Shown here piece after piece: positions 17,675 through 22,995 of a DNA stretch of 23,017 nt. Positions within the stretch are counted from its first letter, which is position 1. Each line of letters opens with the position of its first letter. The notes under the pieces were generated by a model. The model was given only the letters and a program-made list of their open reading frames with translations. It did no database searches and was not told the origin of the DNA. The translations under genes were made by a program, and so were the position numbers. The stretch comes from Collinsella sp. AM34-10 (GTDB lineage Bacteria > Actinomycetota > Coriobacteriia > Coriobacteriales > Coriobacteriaceae): positions 1 to 23,017 of the forward strand of contig NZ_QSIL01000012.1 of assembly GCF_003469185.1 (NCBI RefSeq), given 5' to 3'.

Positions 17675-18171
17675 CTAAAAGCAGAAGGCGGGGAACACGC
17701 AGTAGATGTTCGTCGCGCTGTAGTAGTCATAGCTGCCGTTGCTGTGGACACAGCGGAAGGACGCGGAGTTGCTCGGATGCACGGAGCGAGTCCAGTGATA
17801 GCTGCTCGACGAAGCACTGGAATAGTTCGACGTTGTCACGCCCTTGGATTTGTAGTACTCGTACTGGGCGCCGTCAGACTGGAGGTCACCGTAGACTTCA
17901 GTCATCGAGAGCAGGAAGACCTTGTCAGTCGTGGCCGAGGGGGTGCCTGCCTTGCCGCCGCCCAGGTTGTCGGTCATCTTCGTGACGGACTTCACCTTGG
18001 ACTGGAGTTCGCAAGGCAAAAGCGACCAGAGGTCGCCGGTATTGAGGCGGCCGCGGAGTTCGGACTTCTCCCAGCCGCCGGCGTGCGTGTTCGTGGCGTT
18101 TATTCTCTGTAGGGCCAGGGCATTGTTGGTCGCCTCGAACGTAAGCCCCGCCTTGCCTGAGCCATCAGCAA
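17675..18171 (-). pseudogene. 3' fragment of a DUF6273-type surface protein gene
   Basis: The minus-strand frame ending in TAG (17677-17675) encodes about 165 residues resembling the DUF6273 domain of large secreted or surface proteins from gut Gram-positives. Visible features are GGWEKSELRGRLN, LLPCELQSKVKSVTK, TTDKVFLLSMTEVYG, YEYYKSKGVT, YHWTRSVHP, SFRCVHSNG and a terminal VFPAFCF. The domain normally ends the protein in this way, after a long N-terminal region with signal peptide and repeats, all missing here. The frame stays open to 18244 (TTG; also ATG at 18214), but that part is antisense to a recognisable thioredoxin-like carboxy end, so I treat the similarity as ending near 18171. 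A shortened protein could still be made by chance from ATG 18214. Confidence 0.65.
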
Positions 18172-18181
18172 AAATTAAGAT
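18153..18181 (+). promoter_or_regulatory. Possible promoter ahead of the secreted-protein cassette
   Basis: TTGCCT (18153-18158) and TAAGAT (18176-18181) are 17 bases apart, each matching four of six consensus positions. They lie across the junction between the DUF6273 fragment and the thioredoxin-like fragment, upstream of 18379. The spacing is ideal but the hexamers are only fair. Confidence 0.28.
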
Positions 18182-18349
18182 AAGACCGTGTATGACCAAT
18201 ATGAACTTGAGCATATTCCGTCCGTATTCATACTGGATGATCAAGGAAACATCATCGGCTTATCCGAAGGAGAGGAAGAACCTCTTGCCTTATTAAAGAA
18301 ATACGCCAAATACAACGGATATAAAGCGGAAGGAGGCGACATCAAGTAA
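18179..18349 (+). pseudogene. C-terminal remnant of a thioredoxin-like protein
   Basis: From 18182 to the TAA at 18347-18349 the plus strand encodes 55 residues. They include YELEHIPSVFILDDQGNIIG, which matches the cis-proline strand and following hairpin of thioredoxin/TlpA-like folds, followed by an amphipathic helix (EEPLALLKKYAKYNGYKAEG). An in-frame TAA at 18176-18178 and the absence of the CxxC half show the gene has lost its 5' part. The break coincides with the end of the oppositely oriented DUF6273 similarity. The remnant ends 29 bases before the secreted four-cysteine protein, so the intact gene may once have preceded it, perhaps as a disulfide-handling partner (inference). Confidence 0.6.
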
Positions 18350-18378
18350 CTATCAAAGCCCAGATTAAGGAGCCAGCC

Positions 18379-18783
18379 ATGAAGAAATGCCTGCCCTCCA
18401 TCGTCTCAGCAGCTCTTTGCCTCTCCCTTGTCATGACACCATTTGTGCCCGTTGCGGCAGCCTATGCCGACGAGGGGTCTCCCGCCGAGAGCAGCGAGAT
18501 CTACGTCGGAGACAACTACGACGAAAAATACGATATATCCCTTTTTGAGCGCGGACGCTGCACGGATTCATATTCCAAGGCGTGGTGCGATTCTCACGGA
18601 TTTGCAAATAACCGCACCGTCCCTCACAAGGTCAAGCTGAACGCGAAGGAGGAGGCTTGCCTGCGCGATCCCTACCTTGCTGGCACCGCTGAAGTTATCG
18701 CCGGTCTCGTGACAACCGGTCCTGGCGGCGGCTTGTTTGCAACCGCAATGACATCGTACCAACTTTTCACTTGCATGTTCTGA
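18379..18783 (+). CDS. Secreted four-cysteine protein, candidate bacteriocin-like peptide precursor
   Basis: A 134-residue protein with a clear signal peptide: KK near the start, hydrophobic core (about 7-30), and a likely signal-peptidase site after AAAYA. The mature part, about 100 residues, begins acidic. It has four cysteines (GRCTDS, WCDSHG, EACLRD, FTCMF), and ends in a glycine-rich hydrophobic stretch (GLVTTGPGGGLFATAMTSY). ATG 18379 has AAGGAG seven bases upstream. I recognise no family. The size, Sec signal, even cysteine number, glycine-rich hydrophobic end and the tiny membrane protein 12 bases downstream resemble secreted bacteriocin plus immunity pairs; a cell-surface or signalling protein is equally possible. 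Confidence 0.72.
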   Translation: MKKCLPSIVSAALCLSLVMTPFVPVAAAYADEGSPAESSEIYVGDNYDEKYDISLFERGRCTDSYSKAWCDSHGFANNRTVPHKVKLNAKEEACLRDPYLAGTAEVIAGLVTTGPGGGLFATAMTSYQLFTCMF

Positions 18784-18795
18784 AAGGCAGTTGCC

Positions 18796-19035
18796 ATGCA
18801 GTCGCAAAATCAATCGAGATACTTGACCACAATCGGCTTTGCCCTGCTTGCATTACTCTTTGCTAGCGACCTTTTGCTGAAACCGCCCAAGGAACTCGTT
18901 TCGCTTGCCATAGCCTGCATTTCAGCCCTTTACTTTACGGCAACCCTATTCGTCGGACTAAAGGAGAGGAAAAAAGGCGCAGTCGTTGCATCTGCCGTAG
19001 GCGTAATCATAGCCATTGCCTCATTCTTTATCTGA
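18796..19035 (+). CDS. 79-residue three-segment membrane protein, candidate immunity partner
   Basis: Almost entirely hydrophobic, with predicted membrane segments at about 10-29, 33-55 and 60-79, separated by short charged turns (KPPKE and KERKKG). The positive second turn suggests N-in topology for the following segment. ATG 18796 has AAAGG eight bases upstream and follows the secreted-protein stop by 12 bases, so the two are almost certainly co-transcribed. Bacteriocin immunity proteins are often such small hydrophobic proteins encoded just after the toxin gene, but no specific family is recognised and the role is inference. Confidence 0.65.
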   Translation: MQSQNQSRYLTTIGFALLALLFASDLLLKPPKELVSLAIACISALYFTATLFVGLKERKKGAVVASAVGVIIAIASFFI

Positions 19036-19047
19036 CACATTGGTGAT

Positions 19048-19344
19048 CTAGGGGCGATATCGTAGGAATACGACCGGGAGAGCCGGGACCAGATTGCCCG
19101 GGTTGCCCGGTCGGCTCGCGCGACGGCGCGGCGGTTCCACAGAAAGCTCTCCGGACTTCACGCCGTTTCTGATCGCATTGTAGACAGCCATCTCGTCTTC
19201 GCAGTCGGCGAGCACGCGGTGTGCGTCGTCGTTTTGGATGTCCAGTAAATCTCGAAGGTCCTCCATGTACCAGCGTCCGAGATTTGGCCATGCGCGTTGC
19301 GCGAGCTGATAAGTGTCGATTGCGATGTTGTAGTTAAAGTCCAA
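19048..19344 (-). pseudogene. C-terminal remnant of a DnaQ-like (DEDDh) 3'-5' exonuclease
   Basis: The 98-codon minus-strand frame encodes IDTYQLAQRAWPNL, LRDLLDIQNDDAHRVLADCE and DEMAVYNAIRNGV. The pattern AHRVLAD is the third exonuclease motif (HxxxxD) of DNA polymerase III epsilon-like enzymes. The first two motifs and the N-terminal half are missing; the frame continues upstream only to a stop at 19386-19384. The available start is a TTG at 19344, lying against a hairpin. It ends with a short proline/arginine-rich tail. I read it as a remnant with the 5' part replaced, though a truncated protein might be expressed. Confidence 0.6.
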
Positions 19345-19346
19345 GC

Positions 19347-19378
19347 CAAAGCCGTCCCAGGCAGAACGGCTTTGTTTC
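19347..19378 (+). terminator. Possible terminator hairpin at the broken end of the exonuclease remnant
   Basis: Perfect 9-bp arms CAAAGCCGT (19347-19355) and ACGGCTTTG (19366-19374) enclose a 10-base loop and are followed by TTTCC on the plus strand. It could end plus-strand transcripts running on from the secreted-protein cassette. The U-tract is short, so function is uncertain. Confidence 0.45.
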
Positions 19379-19406
19379 CTTGATTATCAACTTCATCCGG
19401 ACACTT

Positions 19407-19480
19407 CCCGCATTCATCCGTGTGTGTACGGATGAATGCGGGGTTCAATACCCCGGCGGCCTGATCGGCAGACCGCCGGG
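19407..19480. repeat. Two adjacent palindromes
   Basis: The first is a perfect 15-bp inverted repeat (CCCGCATTCATCCGT at 19407-19421, complement at 19428-19442) with a six-base loop GTGTGT. The second has perfect 8-bp arms CCCGGCGG (19452-19459) and CCGCCGGG (19473-19480). Neither is followed by a T-run on either strand. They form the 3' end of the minus-strand 169-residue gene and encode its last 22 or so residues. Confidence 0.85.
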
Positions 19481-19923
19481 AATTCTCGCTCCTCGAAAAA
19501 AGCCGGCACTCGGTTAGTCCTGCGCATCTTGAAATCGCCAGACTCGTGGGAGACGTAGAGAATGCCGTCCATCCCATCTCGTGATGCATACGACAGGTGA
19601 ACTGAACCGCAATCCGATCCATCATTGTCGAGAAGATCGAACGAATTCGGGTCGCTCGTTGCGGCCAAACGACCACTCAGACAAGAGCCATCGTCATTAC
19701 AGATTTGCCATTCCATGTCTTCGCCTGCAAGAATCGCCATAGACGGCCTGGTCGCGCCATCGTTGACATACATCCCGTCTATGCCAAACCCATTTTCAGC
19801 GCCATCGATGAACGACTGCTCGGACCTATACCTCGCAAATGATGCACATAGCACCATTGCAAGACAAAGTACAAAGCCAACAATCGCTATCTTTGCATAG
19901 CTCTTGCCTATCATGTCATTCAC
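19414..19923 (-). CDS. Membrane-anchored protein coupled to the ABC transporter, unknown function
   Basis: A 169-residue protein with one N-terminal hydrophobic segment (about 12-30), then a mostly acidic, presumably extracytoplasmic domain with three cysteines (QICNDDGSC and SDCGSVH). No proper lipobox is evident, so a membrane anchor or uncleaved signal is likely. GTG 19923 overlaps the transporter stop by eight bases, implying coupled translation; ATG at codon 4 is an alternative start. The sequence from about residue 148 (EFPAVCRSGRRGIEPRIHPY) is basic and unlike the rest and is encoded by two DNA palindromes, so the natural carboxy end may have been replaced. No family is recognised; a substrate-receptor or accessory role for the exporter is inference. 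Confidence 0.6.
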   Translation of the reverse strand: MNDMIGKSYAKIAIVGFVLCLAMVLCASFARYRSEQSFIDGAENGFGIDGMYVNDGATRPSMAILAGEDMEWQICNDDGSCLSGRLAATSDPNSFDLLDNDGSDCGSVHLSYASRDGMDGILYVSHESGDFKMRRTNRVPAFFEEREFPAVCRSGRRGIEPRIHPYTHG

Positions 19924-21730
19924 CTCGCTCGTATGTATCGAGATATTCCTGCTTGAGCGTCTGCGAGGACGACTTGATCTTTTCCACGAGCGTGCCGGCC
20001 TCGATGAAGTAGAACGAGTTGGTGAGGTCTGCCAGGTCGTCGAGCAGATGGCTTGAAATGAGCACGCTTCGTCCCCGCGCCACCTCGCTGCGCATCGCGT
20101 CGCAGGAGGTTTTCCGTTTTCCCGGATCGAGGCCGTTCAGCGGTTCATCGAGGATGAGGTACGGGCAATCGGTCGCTATCGCCATGGCAAGCTTTACCTG
20201 CTGCTTCATTCCTGTCGAGAGTTTACGGGTCGGCTTGTCGAGATATGGGGAGATTCCGAGGGAGTCGCAGAGCGAGTCGATGTCGGCGGCCGATTTCCAC
20301 GCCTCCCTAACGAAAGCAAGGTGCTCGATGGCCGATAGCGTGGGATAGAGATCCGCGCTGCCCGAAGAGCTCAGGTAGACGAGTTCTGCAAATTCGGCTG
20401 ATTGACGTTGGCTGATTCCGTCTGCCGCCAGGCTTCCCGAGCGGATGCGGGTGGGAAATTGGCCCGACAGCGCTTCAAGAAGGGTGGTTTTCCCCGAGCC
20501 GTTGGGAGCAACGAGGCCCGCCGCCGTTCCCGGGCTCAGGAAAAGCGACCCGATTGAAAGTATCGTCGTGCTTCCGTATCCCACGCTCGCGTCCAGAAGC
20601 TCGAGCCCATGGTGCTTTTTCGCGGGTCCAGGCTGTTTGGGGGAACGTGTCGCAACGGCGCCGACCGCAAAAAAGACCGCGACGTATGCCAGGGCCACGG
20701 CAAGCATCGATGCGCTGCCTGAACCGGAGCCAATGAATTCCGTCGGGAAACATCCTACGTAACCCGTTGCCTCGATAGGCGAGAATACGGGCAGTGGCAG
20801 GAGCCCGAGCACGGCATTATGCCCTAGTGCCGAATCGGACAATAACGGGAATGCCGGGGCCGCGACAAGCAGCGCGGAGGTAAGGGGGCCCGCGAGGACG
20901 CGCCTCGTTGCGGTCGATAGGACGGCGGAGCAAACGGATATCAAGGTTCCGCCCGCAAGCAGCGCGAGAAGCAGGGCTGTGAAGACGTTTCCCGCGGTCG
21001 TGGTGGTAAGCGCGCCGTCATGGAAGAAGGCGATCGGGTACCCAATTTGCCCGAAGCCGTTTAGGACCAAGGCGTAAATGCCCCCGGGTGCGAGGCCGGC
21101 GAGGAGCATCGCGGTCCCCGCGACGATTATCGAAAACACGATCTGAATAAGGCGCCGGAATTTGGGCACGGGCGCCTTTGCCGCCAGGGTCCCGGGCCTT
21201 GTGGCGCCGAGCACGAGTATCGACGAGAGAAGGAAGGGGATGAAGGGAAGGAAAGACGGCGCCGTGGCAATGGCGTAAGGCAGGAAGGAAAGGAATGGCA
21301 GGTCGTTTGCGGAGGCCGGGATATCCGTGATGCCGGAGCTGCTCAGGGCACGGCAATATGCGAGCGCTGCGTCATTGGTCTCTCGGTCTCCCACGATGGA
21401 CCCGGATTGGAAGCCTTCGCCCATGAGCGCGTAGTAGCTCTCGGCAGAATCGAGAAAGGCGGCGTCGGTTTGAGCGGCAAGGGCGGCGTTCGCGTATCTT
21501 GCAAGCTCCGCGTCATTTTGCTGCTCTGGAGATAGGTCTGTGCCGCTGGCCTGGGGCGCGCGCGTATTGAATGCGTCGACAAAGCTCTGCATGCCCTGCT
21601 TCATAAAGAAGGGGCCGTAAATGGGTGAATTGAACGCAATGGGGATGGAGAAGGCTGCGGCAAGAACGAGCGTACAAATCCATACGGCCTTGTCTCTTAG
21701 GATTAGTTTGAGAAGAAGTCGACAGTACAT
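19916..21730 (-). CDS. Single-chain ABC transporter: ABC-2-like permease fused to C-terminal ATPase
   Basis: A 604-residue protein. Residues 15-35 form the first membrane segment, then an external loop of over 100 residues, then about five more segments (roughly 145-178, 194-224, 247-271, 279-298, 342-361). The ATPase domain follows from about 375: Walker A APNGSGKTT (408-416), signature LSTGMKQQ (504-511), Walker B YLILDEP (524-530) and switch His561. The residue usually glutamine in the Q-loop appears to be serine (YLSSSGS), and Walker A begins with Ala instead of Gly. One permease-ATPase chain is uncommon for ABC-2-type systems, which usually split the two. ATG 21730 has AGGTG seven bases upstream. 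Likely an exporter; with a candidate bacteriocin cassette 0.9 kb away it might give export or self-protection (inference). Confidence 0.88.
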   Translation of the reverse strand: MYCRLLLKLILRDKAVWICTLVLAAAFSIPIAFNSPIYGPFFMKQGMQSFVDAFNTRAPQASGTDLSPEQQNDAELARYANAALAAQTDAAFLDSAESYYALMGEGFQSGSIVGDRETNDAALAYCRALSSSGITDIPASANDLPFLSFLPYAIATAPSFLPFIPFLLSSILVLGATRPGTLAAKAPVPKFRRLIQIVFSIIVAGTAMLLAGLAPGGIYALVLNGFGQIGYPIAFFHDGALTTTTAGNVFTALLLALLAGGTLISVCSAVLSTATRRVLAGPLTSALLVAAPAFPLLSDSALGHNAVLGLLPLPVFSPIEATGYVGCFPTEFIGSGSGSASMLAVALAYVAVFFAVGAVATRSPKQPGPAKKHHGLELLDASVGYGSTTILSIGSLFLSPGTAAGLVAPNGSGKTTLLEALSGQFPTRIRSGSLAADGISQRQSAEFAELVYLSSSGSADLYPTLSAIEHLAFVREAWKSAADIDSLCDSLGISPYLDKPTRKLSTGMKQQVKLAMAIATDCPYLILDEPLNGLDPGKRKTSCDAMRSEVARGRSVLISSHLLDDLADLTNSFYFIEAGTLVEKIKSSSQTLKQEYLDTYERGE

Positions 21731-21848
21731 TTAGAAGCACCTACGTTCCTCAAAGAATTGTTAGATTAAAAGTAACAGACCGGATGAAGATACGTGCGAC
21801 GGGGGCGAGGCGAATGACTGAGCGGTATCTATACGCGGGTTCAACGGT

Positions 21849-21877
21849 ATTATATTGACCACATAGATTATTAACTT
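21849..21877 (-). promoter_or_regulatory. Possible promoter of the ABC transporter operon
   Basis: Read on the minus strand, 21854-21849 is a perfect TATAAT about 120 bases before the transporter start. The expected -35 position, 17 bases further upstream, reads AAGTTA and is poor. No other intact promoter is evident in the leader, which makes this the best candidate. Confidence 0.35.
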
Positions 21878-21992
21878 GCATTTCTAACAGTTAAGGAGAC
21901 GGGTGCTTTCCAGCACACTCCTTCGATGATGCCTTCCGCTAGTTGCTATGCTGGTTTCAGCCAACAAAGAATGTGTCCGGGCGCTCAGGTTA

Positions 21993-22033
21993 ACCGTTAG
22001 CGTTGGCAACATCACCGTTAGCGTTGGCAACAT
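21993..22033. repeat. Perfect 20-base tandem direct repeat
   Basis: ACCGTTAGCGTTGGCAACAT occurs at 21993-22012 and again at 22014-22033, separated by one base (period 21). No third copy was seen. It could be a pair of protein-binding sites or a simple duplication. It lies about 260 bases upstream of the ABC transporter start. Confidence 0.9.
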
Positions 22034-22123
22034 ATGAGATGGGCCAGACCCTTGCCGCGCGCCGATTGCGCGAGAGGTGTCGGGCTCCATGTTTATTCCA
22101 CCTGCTTGTTATCAACCAGCTTC

Positions 22124-22160
22124 GTTCAACGTCAGACATTCAAGATGTCAGACGTTGAAC
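22124..22160. repeat. 16-bp inverted repeat with one mismatch, containing GTCAGAC
   Basis: Arms GTTCAACGTCAGACAT (22124-22139) and ATGTCAGACGTTGAAC (22145-22160) are inverted copies with one mismatch and a five-base spacer. The hairpin has no T-run, so an operator or structured RNA is likelier than a terminator. It shares GTCAGAC with the next palindrome. Confidence 0.85.
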
Positions 22161-22230
22161 CTGCGCCAAAGACGCAGCTGGGGCTACTAGATGCCTACAA
22201 TCGCTCGCGAAGCTCGCCTGTTCGTGCGTG

Positions 22231-22267
22231 AATGTCTGACAGCTCCGTCAGACATTGTCGGACATTT
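22231..22267. repeat. 10-bp perfect inverted repeat plus a third half-site (GTCAGACATT family)
   Basis: AATGTCTGAC (22231-22240) and GTCAGACATT (22247-22256) are perfect inverted copies with a six-base spacer. A near copy GTCGGACATT follows directly at 22257-22266. Together with the copies at 22131 and 22147 there are five GTCAGAC-like elements in about 135 bases, spacing that suggests repeated binding sites. Confidence 0.85.
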
Positions 22268-22396
22268 GATTGTTCGACAAATGCGCACGTGGTCGCGTTC
22301 GCAAAGATTACTGAACGGTCGATGGGTGCGTTGAGACCGGAGCAAACGGCGGATGCCAGAAAAATGGCCTCACAGAATCGCACCCATGGTTGATAA

Positions 22397-22434
22397 AATT
22401 GACCGCCCGGGCGCAAATACCCGGGCGGTCAATT
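22397..22434 (-). terminator. Perfect 15-bp hairpin, possible terminator of a minus-strand remnant
   Basis: AATTGACCGCCCGGG (22397-22411) and its perfect complement (22420-22434) enclose the loop CGCAAATA. Read on the minus strand the stem runs into AATTTTATC, a modest U-tract, 60 bases after the stop of the minus-strand coding remnant at 22494. On the plus strand there is no T-run. Confidence 0.55.
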
Positions 22435-22493
22435 CATCCCCTCGTTCGCGATCCTGTGGGGTTTGGGGCTTTGACATGTTGTTGACGGATGGA

Positions 22494-22673
22494 TCAGCCG
22501 TACAGCTTGATCTCCCGGGGTTCCATGCGGTCGTCCCCCAATAAGACGTCCCTGATGTAGCTCTGCGGCAGGAACTCGACGGGCAGCACTGGGTCGTCGA
22601 CGTAGCCGGGCACTGGGAGTAGGCGTGGCCTTTGGACATAGCGTGGCCGCCTGCCGGCGGTCGGACTGCCACT
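22494..22673 (-). pseudogene. Possible 59-codon carboxy-terminal remnant of an unidentified gene
   Basis: The minus-strand frame closed by TGA (22496-22494) has protein-like composition in its second half: GYVDDPVLPVEFLPQSYIRD, then a charged end (GDDRMEPREIKLYG). It begins just after an in-frame TGA (22676-22674) and has no start with a ribosome-binding site. A terminator-like hairpin lies 60 bases beyond its stop in the right orientation, as for a true gene end. I do not recognise the family. A chance frame is a real alternative. Confidence 0.3.
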
Positions 22674-22748
22674 TCAGCCAAAAGCTCAGGCGCGCGCATT
22701 AAAATAATGGATATATCGCTTGATGGGCTTTTGACCAAGCATGAACAT

Positions 22749-22795
22749 CGCAGGTAAATCCGTGTACCAATTTTTGGTACACGGATTTACCTGCG
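22749..22795. repeat. Perfect 22-bp inverted repeat with three-base loop
   Basis: The left arm begins CGCAGGTAAATCC at 22749 and ends at 22770; the right arm, 22774-22795, is its exact complement, with loop TTT. It is longer than a typical terminator stem, and only scattered T residues follow (GTTTGTTG). No gene stops close by. It could be a mobile-element end, a recombination or replication hairpin, or a structured RNA. Confidence 0.9.
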
Positions 22796-22911
22796 GTTTG
22801 TTGAAAGCTCTGACATGCGCTGTAGACTTCATTAAAATCGATTGCCGATCAAGTCTTCCTATATATGCGAGCCCCAAGAAACTGCGCTGTGAACCTGAGT
22901 CCCCTATCGAT

Positions 22912-22960
22912 CGGCCCGGTGCACCGGGCCGCTGTCCTCGAGCCGGCAACAGCTTGCCGG
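22912..22960. repeat. Two G/C-rich palindromes
   Basis: CGGCCCGGTGCACCGGGCCG (22912-22931) is a perfect 20-base palindrome. CCGGCAA/TTGCCGG (22943-22949 and 22954-22960) follows with a four-base loop. They sit in the leader of the possible gene starting at 22996 and could fold as successive hairpins in its transcript. Confidence 0.8.
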
Positions 22961-22995
22961 TCTCAAAACGTATACTTGATTTAAGGCGGAGTGGA

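Larger units (their letters stand above)
21731..22995. other. 1.27-kb region without a credible intact gene, rich in palindromes
   Basis: Open frames here are short, lack good ribosome-binding sites, or run through inverted repeats. The contents I can support are listed separately: a possible minus-strand promoter, a 20-base tandem repeat, two GTCAGAC-containing inverted repeats, a 15-bp hairpin downstream of a minus-strand coding remnant, a 22-bp hairpin and two G/C-rich palindromes. A further long-range pair, ATGGGTGCG (22322-22330) and CGCACCCAT (22379-22387), could close a stem over 48 bases. Confidence 0.6.

Noticed and set aside
19158..19676. 172-residue minus-strand frame overlapping the exonuclease remnant and the 169-residue gene
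   Set aside because: It is out of phase with both, and the true frames show the motif or coupling evidence.
19391..21789. Inverted 10-base match CTTCATCCGG (19391) and CCGGATGAAG (21780) flanking the ABC operon
   Set aside because: Ten bases with no extension is expected by chance in 23 kb; not evidence of element ends.
21993..22033. CRISPR array
   Set aside because: Only two repeat units separated by one base and no spacers; no cas genes in the window.
22370..22738. 122-residue minus-strand frame
   Set aside because: It reads through the 15-bp hairpin; a different frame in the same stretch looks more like a gene end.
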